Shown here: positions 17,662 to 26,746 of the stretch, piece after piece
How positions within the stretch are numbered: position 1 is the first letter of the stretch
Layout: each line of letters begins with the position of its first letter
Assembly (NCBI RefSeq): GCF_016595675.1
Contig: NZ_JAENJH010000006.1
Coordinates: forward strand, 248,001 to 312,000
Reading direction: 5' to 3'
DNA: 64,000 nt
From: Prauserella cavernicola
GTDB lineage: Bacteria > Actinomycetota > Actinomycetes > Mycobacteriales > Pseudonocardiaceae
Notes under the pieces: model-generated
The model's input: only the letters and a program-made list of their open reading frames with translations
What the model was told of the DNA's origin: nothing
The model's database searches: none
Program-made: the position numbers and the translations under genes

Positions 17662-19112
17662 GACGCGCGCCCGAGGGCGATCGACTTCAGTTCCTGGTAC
17701 GCGGCAAGACCTTCCGGCCCCATCTCGCGGCCGAGGCCGGACTGCTTCATGCCGCCGAACGGCGTCCCGAACGCCTGCGGTGCGCCGTTGACGCTGACCA
17801 TCCCGGTGCGGATCCGGCTGGCCACGGCGAGCGCACGATCGGAGTCGGCCGACCAGACCGAGCCCGACAGCCCGTACGGCGAGTCGTTGGCCAGCGCGAC
17901 GGCGGAGTCGACGTCGTCGTAGGCCACGAGCGCCATGACCGGGCCGAAGATCTCCTCCCGCACCGCTCGCATGGAGTTCGACGCTCCCGCGAGCAGAGCG
18001 GGCGACACGAACCAGCCCGGCAGGTCGGGGACGTCGCCACCGAGCACCCGGGCGCCCTCCTCGCGGGCGAGGTCGAGATAGTCCCGCACCCGATCCCGTT
18101 GCGCCGCACTGACGAGCGGCCCGATCCGGGTCGCCGGGTCGAAGGGATCGCCGACGGGCAGCGCCTGCAGCCGAGCCCACAGCGCGTCGGTGAACTCGGC
18201 CTCCCGGTGGCGCGGTACGAGCAGGCGACTCTGCGCGATGCACAGCTGACCGTTCACGGTCATCGCCATCGGCAGCAGGGCGTCGAGCACGGTGTCCGGG
18301 TCGGCGTCGTCGAGCACCACGGCGGCGGACTTCCCGCCGAGCTCCAGCGTCACCCTGGCGACGCGGTCCGCGCAGAGGCCCAGGATTCGCTTTCCCGCGG
18401 CGGTACTGCCGGTGAAGGCGATCTTGTCGACGCCGGGGTGCCGGACCAGGTGCTCACCCACCTCGCGGGTCGCGGGCAGCACGCTCAGCGCGCCCTCCGG
18501 CAGCCCGGCGACCTGCATGGCGTCCGCCAGCAGCAGCGCCGTCAGCGGCGTCTCCGGCGGTGGTTTGAGCACCACCGAGCAGCCCGCCGCGAGTGCGGGC
18601 GCGACCTTGAGCACCGGCGAGCTGAGCGGACCGTTCCAGGGCGTGATCGCCCCGACCACGCCGACGGGCTCGCGCACCACCAGGCTCCGCCACGTCCCGT
18701 CCTCGCGGATCTGTTCGGCGGGTCCGGCCTCGATGAGGTCGGCGTAGTAGCGCAGGTGCCTGATCGGGTTGGGGACGTGGGCGGCGGCCGCGAAGCCGCG
18801 CACACAGCCGAGTTCGTGGGTGAGCAGGTCCACCGCCAGGTCGCCGAGCCCCTCGAGGTGATCGGCCGCCCGGCGCAGCACCGCGGCACGCTCGGCCGCC
18901 GGGCGGCCCCGCCAGGTCCCGGACTCGAACGTGGCGACGGCGGAGTCCACGGCGACGTCGACGTCCTCGGCCGAGGCGAGCACCGCGGTGCCGACCGGAC
19001 GCAGGGTGGCGGGGTCGCGGACCTCGACCGGGGTGCCGCCCGCGGAGTCCCGCCAGACGCCGCCGACGAAGACCTGTTCGCGGGTCCGGATCTCGGTCGT
19101 GGGGAGCGCCAT
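17658..19112 (-). CDS. NAD(P)-dependent aldehyde dehydrogenase
   Basis: 484 residues with the full ALDH motif set: 'TPWNGP' at the substrate channel, 'FTGSTAAGKRI' for NAD, 'ELGGKSAAVV' with the general-base Glu, the catalytic Cys in 'NGQLC' and 'EEIFGPV'. It oxidises an aldehyde to an acid. It overlaps its upstream neighbour by one base (TGATG) and its downstream one by four. Substrate specificity cannot be deduced. Confidence 0.93.
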   Translation of the reverse strand: MALPTTEIRTREQVFVGGVWRDSAGGTPVEVRDPATLRPVGTAVLASAEDVDVAVDSAVATFESGTWRGRPAAERAAVLRRAADHLEGLGDLAVDLLTHELGCVRGFAAAAHVPNPIRHLRYYADLIEAGPAEQIREDGTWRSLVVREPVGVVGAITPWNGPLSSPVLKVAPALAAGCSVVLKPPPETPLTALLLADAMQVAGLPEGALSVLPATREVGEHLVRHPGVDKIAFTGSTAAGKRILGLCADRVARVTLELGGKSAAVVLDDADPDTVLDALLPMAMTVNGQLCIAQSRLLVPRHREAEFTDALWARLQALPVGDPFDPATRIGPLVSAAQRDRVRDYLDLAREEGARVLGGDVPDLPGWFVSPALLAGASNSMRAVREEIFGPVMALVAYDDVDSAVALANDSPYGLSGSVWSADSDRALAVASRIRTGMVSVNGAPQAFGTPFGGMKQSGLGREMGPEGLAAYQELKSIALGRAS

Positions 19113-20191
19113 CAGAAGACCACCACCGTGCGGGCCGCGGTCGAGGTGTCCATGCCCGCGAGGGCGTCGCCGGCCTCGGCCAGCCCGACGCGGTGGGACA
19201 ACAGCTCATCGAGCATGATCCGGCCTTCCAGGTAGAGGCGTGCGTAGAGGTCGACATCGATCCGGAAACGGCTGGATCCCAGCCTGCTGCCCTGCAGCCG
19301 CTTCTCCTGCAGCAGCTCGGGCAGCGGGATCGACGCGCGGTCGCCCGCGCCGGGGACGCCGACCATCGTGGTGGTGCCGCGGGGTCGCAGCATCGCGAAG
19401 GACTGCTCGACGGTCTCCGGACGCCCGACCACCTCGAAGGCGTGCTCGACACCGCCGCCGGTCAGCTCGCGGACCTGCTCCGCCGCGTCGCCCTCGGAGG
19501 CGTCGACGACGTCGGTCGCGCCGAAGTGGCGGGCGCGCTCCAGCTTGGCGGGCTGCCGGTCGAGCGCCACGATCCGGGCCGCGCCCGCGAACCGGGCGGC
19601 CTGCACGACGTTGAGCCCGACACCACCGCAGCCGAGCACCGCGACCGTGGCACCCGGCCGGACCTCGGCGGTGCGCAGCACCGCGCCGAACCCGGTGACC
19701 ACCGCGCAGCCGAGCAGGGCCGCACGGTCCAGCGGCAACTCCGTGGGCACCGGACACAGCGCGCTCTCGTGCACCAGCAGGTACTCCGCGAAGCCGCCCA
19801 GCCCCACGAACGCCGTGACGGGGGCGCCGTCCATCGACAGCCGCGACGGTTGTCCCGCCGGCCGGGTCCGCCCGTTCGCCGCGCAGTGGTGCGACAGTCC
19901 GGACAGGCACCAGTCGCAGCGTCCGCAGAACCCGGAGGGAGCGGTCACCACGTGGTCGCCGGGCCGCAGCCCCCGCACGTCCGCGCCGGTTCGCTGCACG
20001 ACCCCGGCGACCTCGTGACCCAGCACCGCGGGCAGTGGCATTGACTGGCCGCCGTCGTAGGCGTGTTTGTCCGAGTGGCAGATCCCGGACGCCGCGACCC
20101 GGACGACGACCTCGTCCGGAGCCGGATCGGCGAGTTGCACGTCCAGCAGTTCGAGAGGACCCGAGATCCGGGTCAGCACCGCAGCCTTCAT
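19112..20191 (-). CDS. Zinc-dependent medium-chain alcohol dehydrogenase
   Basis: 359 residues from ATG 20191 (MKAAVLTRISGPLELLDVQLADPAPDEVVVRV). Catalytic zinc residues are in 'SGICHSDKHAYDGG' and 'LGHEVAGVV'; the structural-zinc cluster C-x2-C-x2-C-x7-C is 'CGRCDWCLSGLSHHC'; the NAD fold contains 'LGCGGVGLNVVQAARFAG'. It resembles class-III/NDMA-type MDRs in organisation. It interconverts an alcohol and a ketone or aldehyde, upstream of the ALDH and BVMO. Confidence 0.92.
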   Translation of the reverse strand: MKAAVLTRISGPLELLDVQLADPAPDEVVVRVAASGICHSDKHAYDGGQSMPLPAVLGHEVAGVVQRTGADVRGLRPGDHVVTAPSGFCGRCDWCLSGLSHHCAANGRTRPAGQPSRLSMDGAPVTAFVGLGGFAEYLLVHESALCPVPTELPLDRAALLGCAVVTGFGAVLRTAEVRPGATVAVLGCGGVGLNVVQAARFAGAARIVALDRQPAKLERARHFGATDVVDASEGDAAEQVRELTGGGVEHAFEVVGRPETVEQSFAMLRPRGTTTMVGVPGAGDRASIPLPELLQEKRLQGSRLGSSRFRIDVDLYARLYLEGRIMLDELLSHRVGLAEAGDALAGMDTSTAARTVVVF

Positions 20192-20208
20192 CGTCGTCTC
20201 CTGTCTGC

Positions 20209-21543
20209 TCAGCGGATGGGCTCGCCGGTCCGCGCGTAGTCCCGGATGCTCAGCAGCGCGACGAAGCTGATCACCGCCGTCCCCATCAGGAAGTACGCGG
20301 GAGAGCTGGGGTCGCCGGTCTGCACGGTGAGCAACTGGGCGAGAAACAACGCCGGGCCGCCGAAGAGCGCGCCGCCGATGTTGTAGCCCACGGCGAAGGT
20401 CGCCATCCGGGTCCGCGACGAGGTGAACTCGGTGAAGAAGCAGATCACCACGGCCACGGCGCCGCCCAGTCCCACTGCCAGCAGGCTCATCCCGACCATC
20501 GCCGCCGCCAGCGACCCCGACGCCATCAGCCCGAACAGCGGATAGCTGCCGACTGCGAAGAACACGGCCGCCGCCAGCGCCACGGGTTTGCGTCCCACGC
20601 GGTCGGACAGCGCACCCATCAGCGGCTGGGTGACGACGCTGGCCGCCAGACCGACGGTGGTGACCAGGAACGCCTCCTGGCTGGTCAGTCCGGCGGCCCG
20701 CAGCATCGTCGGGAAGTAGGTGAGGAACACGAAACTGGAGCCGAACGTCAGCGCGACCACGCCGATGCTCTGCACGATCAGCCACGGCCGTCCGGTCAGC
20801 GCGTCCCGCAGCGGGGTGCGCGAGATCTCGCCCTCGGCGCGCAGCTGGGTGAAGACCGGGCTCTCGTCCAGTCGGAACCGCAACCACAGCGCCAGCACGC
20901 CCAGCGGCAGCGCCAGCAGGAACGGGATGCGCCAGCCCCAGACGTCGAACGCCGACTCCGGCACCACGGCCGAGACCAGGTACACCACCAGCGAGGCGAG
21001 CAGGAACGCCCCGGTGGACCCGCTCTGCAGGAACGCCGTGAGCAGCCCCCGGCGCTTCGCGGGGGAGTGCTCCGCCACGTAGGTCACCACGGAGATGACC
21101 TCGCCTCCGGCCGAAAAGCCCTGCAGCAGCCGCAGCAGCACCAGCAGGATCGGCGCGGCGACACCGATCGCGGACGGTCCCGGCAGGATCCCGACGAGGA
21201 AGGTCGCCACGGATATGCCCGCGACCGAGGCCAGCAACACGGTGCGCCGCCCGAAGCGGTCGCCGAGCGGGCCGAGCACCAGCCCGCCCAGCGGCCGCAT
21301 CACGTTCGCGACGCCGAACACGGCGAACGCGGCGAGCACCCCCGAGGCCGGATCGTCGGCGGGGAAGAACACCCGCGCGATCGAGGCGGCGAGCAGCCCG
21401 TAGAGCGCGTAGTCGTAGAACTCGATGATCTGCCCCGCGACGCCGCCGAGCACCACGCGGCGCAGGTCGGATCCGGTGCTGGGAGCGGAGAGGCCCGGCG
21501 GTGGTGACGCGACCGGGCCCACGTCCTGGACGTGCTCACTCAT
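20209..21543 (-). CDS. MFS transporter, metabolite:H+ symporter (MHS) family
   Basis: 444 residues from ATG 21543, chosen because a GAGGAGG ribosome site precedes it; a longer in-frame start exists but lacks one. Twelve hydrophobic segments. 'RRVVLGGVAGQIIEFYDYALYGLLAASIARVFFPADD' and 'GPLGDRFGRRTVLLASV' are typical of the ProP/shikimate/ketoglutarate MHS subgroup. It is a second uptake system within the same operon as the TRAP transporter. Confidence 0.9.
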   Translation of the reverse strand: MSEHVQDVGPVASPPPGLSAPSTGSDLRRVVLGGVAGQIIEFYDYALYGLLAASIARVFFPADDPASGVLAAFAVFGVANVMRPLGGLVLGPLGDRFGRRTVLLASVAGISVATFLVGILPGPSAIGVAAPILLVLLRLLQGFSAGGEVISVVTYVAEHSPAKRRGLLTAFLQSGSTGAFLLASLVVYLVSAVVPESAFDVWGWRIPFLLALPLGVLALWLRFRLDESPVFTQLRAEGEISRTPLRDALTGRPWLIVQSIGVVALTFGSSFVFLTYFPTMLRAAGLTSQEAFLVTTVGLAASVVTQPLMGALSDRVGRKPVALAAAVFFAVGSYPLFGLMASGSLAAAMVGMSLLAVGLGGAVAVVICFFTEFTSSRTRMATFAVGYNIGGALFGGPALFLAQLLTVQTGDPSSPAYFLMGTAVISFVALLSIRDYARTGEPIR

Positions 21544-21663
21544 CTGCGGTCCTCCTCGACCGAGCGGTCGGCGACGGATCGCCGGCACACGAGAGAAAAC
21601 GCGGTCGGTTGCCGACCTCGTCAGTCACACCACGTGCGATACCGCCGCCCCCGGGCGGCGATC

Positions 21664-22491
21664 TCAGATCAGCAGGGTCCCCATGTCGACCGGCAGCGCC
21701 GTGCCGGTGACGAAGGCCGCCTGGTCCGAGCACAGCCACAGCACCGCGTCGGAGATGTCGCCCGCGTCCACGAGTCCGTGTTCCATCACGTTCGCCATCC
21801 ACCCGCCCGGGGCGTCGCTCGCGAGTTCGGCGCGGAAGTACTCGTTGTTGGTCATCGGGGTGTCCACGCCGGCCGGGATCACGGTGTTGACGCGGATCCG
21901 GTACTTGCCCAGGACCATCGCGAAGTTCTTCATCAGCGCGAGGACGCCGTGTTTGGCGGCGCCGTAGGCCATGTGCCCGGGGCTGAGCATCTCCGGCTTG
22001 TAGGCCACGCCGCGAAAGCTCGACGTGGAGCCGGTGATGCACACGGCGGCGGGAACCCCCGCCTCGATCAGCCGCGGCGCGAAGGCCTTCAGCGTGTAGT
22101 ACACCCCGGACAGGTTGGTGGCGATGGTGTCGTGCCAGGCGCTCATCTCCTGGGCCTGTGGCCCGGTGGAGGGCAGGATCCCCGCGTTCGCCAGCACCAC
22201 GTCGACCCGTCCGAACTCGGCGTAGGCCTGCTCCACCGCGGCGTCGACCTGGGCCTGGTCGCGCACGTCCGCGGTGATGCCCAGAAACCGCCTGCCGAGA
22301 TCGCGGACGGCCTGCTCCGTCTCGGCGAGGTCGGCTGGCGTGGCCATCCGGTACTGCACCGAGGCGAGCTGGTCCACAATGTCCACGGCCACCACGTCGG
22401 CGCCCTCGCGGGCGAGCCGCAGGGCGTGGGACCGGCCCTGTCCCCGCGCGCCCCCGGTCACGAACGCGACCTTGCCCTCGAAGCGGTTCAT
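21664..22491 (-). CDS. Mycofactocin-type SDR oxidoreductase
   Basis: 275 residues from ATG 22491 (GGGAG upstream). The N-terminal GGARGQGRSHA (13-23) and 'EGADVVAVDI' are the signature of the mycofactocin-dependent SDR subfamily, as is the insertion between the catalytic Ser region (about 153-158) and Y176-x3-K180 ('FRGVAYKPEMLSPGHM'). Such enzymes hold a non-exchangeable NAD and pass electrons to the peptide-derived cofactor mycofactocin. Predicted to oxidise a secondary or terpenoid alcohol. It is the first gene of the nine-gene operon. The cofactor-biosynthesis genes are not in this window. Confidence 0.88.
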   Translation of the reverse strand: MNRFEGKVAFVTGGARGQGRSHALRLAREGADVVAVDIVDQLASVQYRMATPADLAETEQAVRDLGRRFLGITADVRDQAQVDAAVEQAYAEFGRVDVVLANAGILPSTGPQAQEMSAWHDTIATNLSGVYYTLKAFAPRLIEAGVPAAVCITGSTSSFRGVAYKPEMLSPGHMAYGAAKHGVLALMKNFAMVLGKYRIRVNTVIPAGVDTPMTNNEYFRAELASDAPGGWMANVMEHGLVDAGDISDAVLWLCSDQAAFVTGTALPVDMGTLLI

Positions 22492-22528
22492 CGGCGGCTC
22501 TCCCTCGTCATCGGCGACGTTCGGACAC

Positions 22529-22557
22529 ACGCTAGACATCTCTTGTCATGATTGCAA
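22529..22557 (-). promoter_or_regulatory. Predicted promoter of the nine-gene minus-strand operon
   Basis: Read on the minus strand, TTGCAA (-35, 22552-22557), a 17-bp spacer and TAGCGT (-10, 22529-22534, fits TANNNT) precede the mycofactocin-type SDR by 37 bp. The -35 lies inside the palindromic operator, so a bound regulator would block RNA polymerase. Confidence 0.4.
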
Positions 22558-22562
22558 TCATC
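22539..22562. promoter_or_regulatory. Palindromic operator, copy 1 (shared with 26747)
   Basis: The core ATGATTGCAATCAT (22548-22561) is a perfect 14-bp palindrome between the divergent SDR operon and MFS gene. With its left flank TCTCTT it matches the site at 26747-26770 at 21 of 24 positions. An AT-rich perfect palindrome in 70% GC DNA, at two divergent promoters, indicates a common regulator. No gene in the window can be firmly named as that regulator. Confidence 0.75.
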
Positions 22563-22627
22563 CTTTGCGTCTTCCGAAGTGCGGGCGCACGCGGAGGCAT
22601 CCTGGTTTCACGGTCGAGGAGGACCGC

Positions 22628-23956
22628 ATGACCGAAGTGCAGAACCGGCGACGCAGCGGCACGCTGGTGGCCGTCATCTGTTGCCTTGCCGTGGTCTTCG
22701 ACGGCTACGACCTGTCCGTCTACGCCACGACGATCCCGGCGCTGCTGGAGTACGAGCCCTGGGGACTCGACGCCGTCCAGGCCGGGGTCATCGCGAGCTA
22801 CGCGTTCGTGGGCATGCTCGTGGGCACCCTGATCTGCGGCATCGCCACGGACCTGCTGGGCCGCAAGAAGATGCTGATCTTCTCCATCAGCTGGTTCTCG
22901 CTGTTCATGCTCGGCTGCTCGCTCGCGCCGAACCCGGAGGTGTTCGGCCTCCTGCGGTTCCTGTGCGGGATCGGGCTCGGCGGACTGCTGCCGACGGCGC
23001 TCGCACTGACCGTGGAGTACGCGCCGAGGCACCGCCGCAACCTGTTCAACGCGCTCGTCAGCTCGGGTTTCTCGGTGGGCACCATCGCCGCCGCCGTGCT
23101 CGGCCTGTTCGTGATCGAGGACCTCGGGTTCCGGCCGATGTACGGCGTCGGGATCGTCGCGATGGTCGTGCTCGTGCCCATCGTGGTGTTCGCGCTGCCC
23201 GAGTCCGTGGACTTCCTCATGGCGAAGGGGCGGATCGAGGAGGCCCGGCGGACGGCGGCTCGCTACGGGCTGCCGGACCCGGTGGTCACGGCGCGGGAGC
23301 AGACCGAACGGCAGCGCGTGCACCTGCGGGACCTGGCCCGACGTCCGTTGCTGCTGGCCGCCGTCGTGTTCGGTCTGACGACGCTGATCGGCCAGCTGTT
23401 CATCTACGGGCTCAACACGTGGCTGCCGCAGATCATGCGGACCGCCGGGTATCCGCTGGGCTCGGCGCTGAGCTTCCTCGCGACGATGAGCCTCGGCGCG
23501 ATCGTCGGTGCCACCGTCCTGTCCTGGTTCGCCGACCGGGTCGGCCCGAGACGGATGGCGCTGTGCGGGTTCGGGGTCGGGGTGGCCGCGCTGCTCGTGA
23601 TGAGCGCGAGCCCGCCGACCGCCGTGCTCTACGGGGCCGTGTTCCTGGCCGGGGTCGGAGCCAACGGGACGTCGGTGATCCTCAACGGCTTCTGCGCCAT
23701 CTGGTTCCCGCCCGCCGTCAGGGCGACCGCGATGGGCTCGATCATGACGGTGGCGCGCCTCGGCGGCATCATCGGCCCGATCCTGGGCGGAGTGATCAGC
23801 GCGGCCGGGCTGCCGTTCCAGTGGAGCTTCTACGTCTTCGTGATCCCCGCGGCGGTCGGTGCGGCGCTGGTGCTGGCGCTGCCCCGCAGGCACCTGGACG
23901 GGCGCAGACTCCAGGACCCCGAGTCCGCCGCGGACCGGGACGAGGTCCGGGCCTGA
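22628..23956 (+). CDS. MFS transporter, aromatic acid:H+ symporter (AAHS) type
   Basis: 442 residues from ATG 22628 after a strong GAGGAGG. Twelve hydrophobic segments. The first-helix motif 'VVFDGYDLSVYATTIPAL' (DGxD) and 'GIATDLLGRKKMLIFSISWFSLFML' are characteristic of the benzoate/4-hydroxybenzoate/muconate (AAHS) transporters. It is divergent from the mycofactocin-SDR operon across the shared operator and is expected to import an aromatic or alicyclic carboxylate. Convergent with the enoyl-CoA hydratase gene. Confidence 0.9.
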   Translation: MTEVQNRRRSGTLVAVICCLAVVFDGYDLSVYATTIPALLEYEPWGLDAVQAGVIASYAFVGMLVGTLICGIATDLLGRKKMLIFSISWFSLFMLGCSLAPNPEVFGLLRFLCGIGLGGLLPTALALTVEYAPRHRRNLFNALVSSGFSVGTIAAAVLGLFVIEDLGFRPMYGVGIVAMVVLVPIVVFALPESVDFLMAKGRIEEARRTAARYGLPDPVVTAREQTERQRVHLRDLARRPLLLAAVVFGLTTLIGQLFIYGLNTWLPQIMRTAGYPLGSALSFLATMSLGAIVGATVLSWFADRVGPRRMALCGFGVGVAALLVMSASPPTAVLYGAVFLAGVGANGTSVILNGFCAIWFPPAVRATAMGSIMTVARLGGIIGPILGGVISAAGLPFQWSFYVFVIPAAVGAALVLALPRRHLDGRRLQDPESAADRDEVRA

Positions 23957-23972
23957 ACCGCCCGCCGCCGCT

Positions 23973-24003
23973 CGCCGGTGCGCACCACGCGTGCGCACCG
24001 GCG
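23973..24003. terminator. Bidirectional terminator hairpin
   Basis: Perfect 12-bp stem CGCCGGTGCGCA / TGCGCACCGGCG with a 7-nt loop, between the convergent MFS gene (stop 23956) and enoyl-CoA hydratase gene (stop 24016). Confidence 0.7.
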
Positions 24004-24015
24004 GGAGCCCTGCCG

Positions 24016-24780
24016 TCAGCGGCCCTGCCAGCGCGGGGCGCGCTTCTCGCGAAACGCCGCCGCGCCCTCCCGCGCGTCCTCGGAGGCCCGCACGGGCTCG
24101 CTGAGCTCGCGCTGCCGGTCGAAGGCCTCCGCGGAGTCCCAGTCCTCGCCGCGTGCGAGGATCTGCTTGGTCGCCCGGACCGCGAGCGGCCCGTTGGCGG
24201 CGATGGCGGTGGCCAGTTCGAGCGCCGCATCGAGCGCGCCGCCCGGTTCGGTGAGCCGGTTGACGAGGTGCACCTCGTGCGCGGTCGAGGCCGGGACGAG
24301 CGCCCCGGTAAGCGCCCACTCGGTCGCGAGCTGGCGGGGCACCCGCTTCGGCAGCCGCAGCAGCCCGCCTCCTGCCGCGACGAGCCCGCGCCGGACCTCG
24401 GGGAGCCCGAACCGGGCGTCCGAGGAGGCGACGATCAGGTCGCAGGCGAGCGCGATCTCGAAACCACCCGCCACCGCCGCGCCCTCGACGGCGGCGATCA
24501 ACGGCTTCTCCGGCGGTCCCTCGACGATCCCCGCGAAGCCCCGGCCCGGCACCGACGGCCGTTCGCCGGCCAGGAACGCCTTGAGGTCCATGCCCGCGCA
24601 GAACACGCCGCCAGCGCCGGTGAGCACGCCCGCGACGAGGTGATCGGTGGCGTCGAGCTCGTCCAGTGCGGCGGCGATGGCCCGCGCGGTGGCCGTGTCG
24701 ACGGCGTTGCGCACCTCGGGCCGGTCGATCGTGATGACTTGGACCCCGTCGCGCTGCTCGACCCGCACCGGCGCGCTCAT
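24016..24780 (-). CDS. Enoyl-CoA hydratase/isomerase (crotonase family)
   Basis: 254 residues from ATG 24780, overlapping the SDR stop. Crotonase oxyanion-hole segments 'FCAGMDLKAF' and 'AVAGGFEIALACDLIVAS' are present, and the catalytic Glu of hydratases is retained in 'FGLPEVRRGLVAAGGGLLRLPKRV'. It hydrates the enoyl-CoA of a beta-oxidation round, the step before the HSD10-like SDR and thiolase of the same operon. Confidence 0.9.
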   Translation of the reverse strand: MSAPVRVEQRDGVQVITIDRPEVRNAVDTATARAIAAALDELDATDHLVAGVLTGAGGVFCAGMDLKAFLAGERPSVPGRGFAGIVEGPPEKPLIAAVEGAAVAGGFEIALACDLIVASSDARFGLPEVRRGLVAAGGGLLRLPKRVPRQLATEWALTGALVPASTAHEVHLVNRLTEPGGALDAALELATAIAANGPLAVRATKQILARGEDWDSAEAFDRQRELSEPVRASEDAREGAAAFREKRAPRWQGR

Positions 24781-25535
24781 CGGGCGGCCATCCGGATCGC
24801 GCCGTCGAGCCGCAGCGTCTCGCCGTTGAGCATGGCGTTGTCGATGATGTGGTGCGCCAGCGCGGCGAACTCGTCCGGCCTGCCGAGCCGCTGCGGGTGC
24901 GGCGTCTGTGCGGCCAGCTTGTCCAGCACCTCGTCGGGGAAGCGCGACAGGATCGGGGTGTCGAAGGTCCCCGGGGCGATCGAGCACACGCGCACGAGCT
25001 TGCGGGCCAGGTCCCTGGCGGCGACCAGGGTCATCCCGACCACACCCGCCTTGGCCGAGGCGTACGGGATCTGCCCGATCTGGCCCTCCCACGCCGCGAC
25101 CGACGCGGTGAGCACGCACACGCCGCGCTCGCCGTCGACCGGCTCGTTGGCGACCATGCGGGCGGCCGCGAGCCGCAGGACGTTGAACGTCCCGACCAGG
25201 TTGGTGCGCACGATCGACTCGTACGTCTCCAGCGAGCCGGGGGAGCCGTCCTTCTCGACGACGCGGACGGTGCCGCCTCGCCCGGCGCAGTGCACCAGCG
25301 CGCGGATCGGCGAGCGGGCGAGGTCGAGGCCCGCGTCGACGGCCGCGGGATCGGTGACGTCGGCGGGCGCGAAGGTCACGAGCTCGCCGAGCTCCTCGGC
25401 GACCCGCTGCCCGTCCGAGCCGGGCAGGTCCAGCACGACGGTCGGCACACCGCGTTCCACGAAGCGCCGGACCGTGGCCAGGCCCAGTCCGGAGGCGCCG
25501 CCGGTGACGACGGCGGAGGCGTTCTGCAGTTCCAT
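24777..25535 (-). CDS. SDR, 3-hydroxyacyl-CoA dehydrogenase type II (HSD10-like)
   Basis: 252 residues. 'VVTGGASGLGLATVRRFVERG' binds NAD, the catalytic Ser lies in 'LTASVAAWEGQIGQIPYASAK' with Y-x3-K at its end, and 'NTLVRTNLVGTFNVLRLAA'-like and 'VCSIAPGTFDTPIL' segments match the human HSD17B10-type 3-hydroxyacyl-CoA dehydrogenases. It replaces a FadB-type dehydrogenase in this operon. AGAGGAGAGG precedes ATG 25535. HSD10-like enzymes also act on branched and steroid substrates, which fits a catabolic island. Confidence 0.86.
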   Translation of the reverse strand: MELQNASAVVTGGASGLGLATVRRFVERGVPTVVLDLPGSDGQRVAEELGELVTFAPADVTDPAAVDAGLDLARSPIRALVHCAGRGGTVRVVEKDGSPGSLETYESIVRTNLVGTFNVLRLAAARMVANEPVDGERGVCVLTASVAAWEGQIGQIPYASAKAGVVGMTLVAARDLARKLVRVCSIAPGTFDTPILSRFPDEVLDKLAAQTPHPQRLGRPDEFAALAHHIIDNAMLNGETLRLDGAIRMAAR

Positions 25536-25557
25536 CGGGTTCCTCTCCTCTGGGTGG

Positions 25558-26733
25558 TCAGAGCCGTTCGAGCACGGTCGCGTTCGCCATGCCGCCCGCC
25601 TCGCACATCGTCTGCAGCCCGTACCGGCCGCCGGTGCGCTCCAGGTGGCCGAGCAGGGTCGTCATCAGCCGCGTCCCGGACGCTCCCAGCGGGTGGCCGA
25701 GCGCGATCGCGCCGCCGAGCGGGTTCATCCGTTCGGCGGCGGCCCCGAGCTCGCGCTGCCACGCCAACGGCACCGGCGCGAACGCCTCGTTGACCTCGAA
25801 GGCGTCGATGGCGTCGACGGACAGGCCTGCGCGGTCGAGGACCTTGCGGGTGGCGGGGATGGGGCCGGTGAGCATGAGCGTCGGGTCGTCGCCGACGACG
25901 GCGCTGGCCACCACACGGGCGCGCGGACGCAGGCCCAGTGCCGCCGCTCGCTCCTCGGACAGCACGAGCACCGCGGCGGCGCCGTCGCTGATCTGCGACG
26001 AGTTGCCCGCTGTGATCGTCCATTCGTGGCCGGGCAGGCGGCCGAGGTGGGGCTCGACGGCGAAGGCGGGGGAGAGGCCTGCCAGCTTCTCGACCGTGGT
26101 GCCGGGGCGGATGGTCTCGTCGCGCTCGACCGTGCCCGCGGGTGTGGTGATCGGGACGATCTCGGCGGCGAACAGACCGTCGTCGCTGGCGCGGGCGGCG
26201 AGTGCGTGCGAGCGCGCCGCGTACTCGTCGAGCTCGCGGCGGCTCAGGCCCCACCGTTCGGCGACGAGCTCGGCCGCCACGCCCTGGGGAACCAGGTCCG
26301 GGAACCGGGCCGTGACACCGGGACCGTGCGGATCGGCGCCCATCCGCGCCGAGCCCATCGGTACCCGGCTCATCGACTCGACTCCCGCGGCGATCGCCAC
26401 GTCGTAGGCACCCGCGAGCACGCCCTGGACGGCGAAGTCGACGGCCTGCTGGCCCGACCCGCACTTGCGCTCGACGGTCACCGCGGGGACGTGCACGGGA
26501 AAGCCCGCCGCCAGCACGGCCTGCCTGCCCGGCGTGGCGGACTGCTCGCCGTTGCCTCCCACGCACCCGACGACGACGTCGTCCACCGCTGCCGGGTCGA
26601 TCCCGGTCCGCTCGATCAGGCCCCGCAGCACCTTTGCCAGCAGGTCGACCGGGTGCACGTCGGCCAGCGCCCCTCCCGGCCTGCCTCTGCCGACCGGAGA
26701 GCGCACGGCGTCCACGATGACCGCCTGCCCCAT
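25558..26733 (-). CDS. Acetyl-CoA acetyltransferase / 3-ketoacyl-CoA thiolase
   Basis: 391 residues from ATG 26733. The nucleophilic Cys91 is in 'VERKCGSGQQAVDFA', the catalytic His in 'GGAIALGHPLGASGTR' and the second Cys in 'TMCEAGGMANA'. 'VNEAFAPV' is also conserved. It cleaves 3-ketoacyl-CoA with CoA. First gene of the thiolase-SDR-hydratase operon; its start is only 22 bp from the palindromic operator, so the regulator would act directly on this promoter. Confidence 0.93.
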   Translation of the reverse strand: MGQAVIVDAVRSPVGRGRPGGALADVHPVDLLAKVLRGLIERTGIDPAAVDDVVVGCVGGNGEQSATPGRQAVLAAGFPVHVPAVTVERKCGSGQQAVDFAVQGVLAGAYDVAIAAGVESMSRVPMGSARMGADPHGPGVTARFPDLVPQGVAAELVAERWGLSRRELDEYAARSHALAARASDDGLFAAEIVPITTPAGTVERDETIRPGTTVEKLAGLSPAFAVEPHLGRLPGHEWTITAGNSSQISDGAAAVLVLSEERAAALGLRPRARVVASAVVGDDPTLMLTGPIPATRKVLDRAGLSVDAIDAFEVNEAFAPVPLAWQRELGAAAERMNPLGGAIALGHPLGASGTRLMTTLLGHLERTGGRYGLQTMCEAGGMANATVLERL

Positions 26734-26746
26734 GGGGTGACTCCAA

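Noticed and set aside
12181-22491. Mycofactocin biosynthesis genes or P450 within the catabolic island
   Set aside because: No short precursor peptide, radical-SAM maturase, or P450 heme motif was seen in the window, so only the dependent SDR can be claimed.
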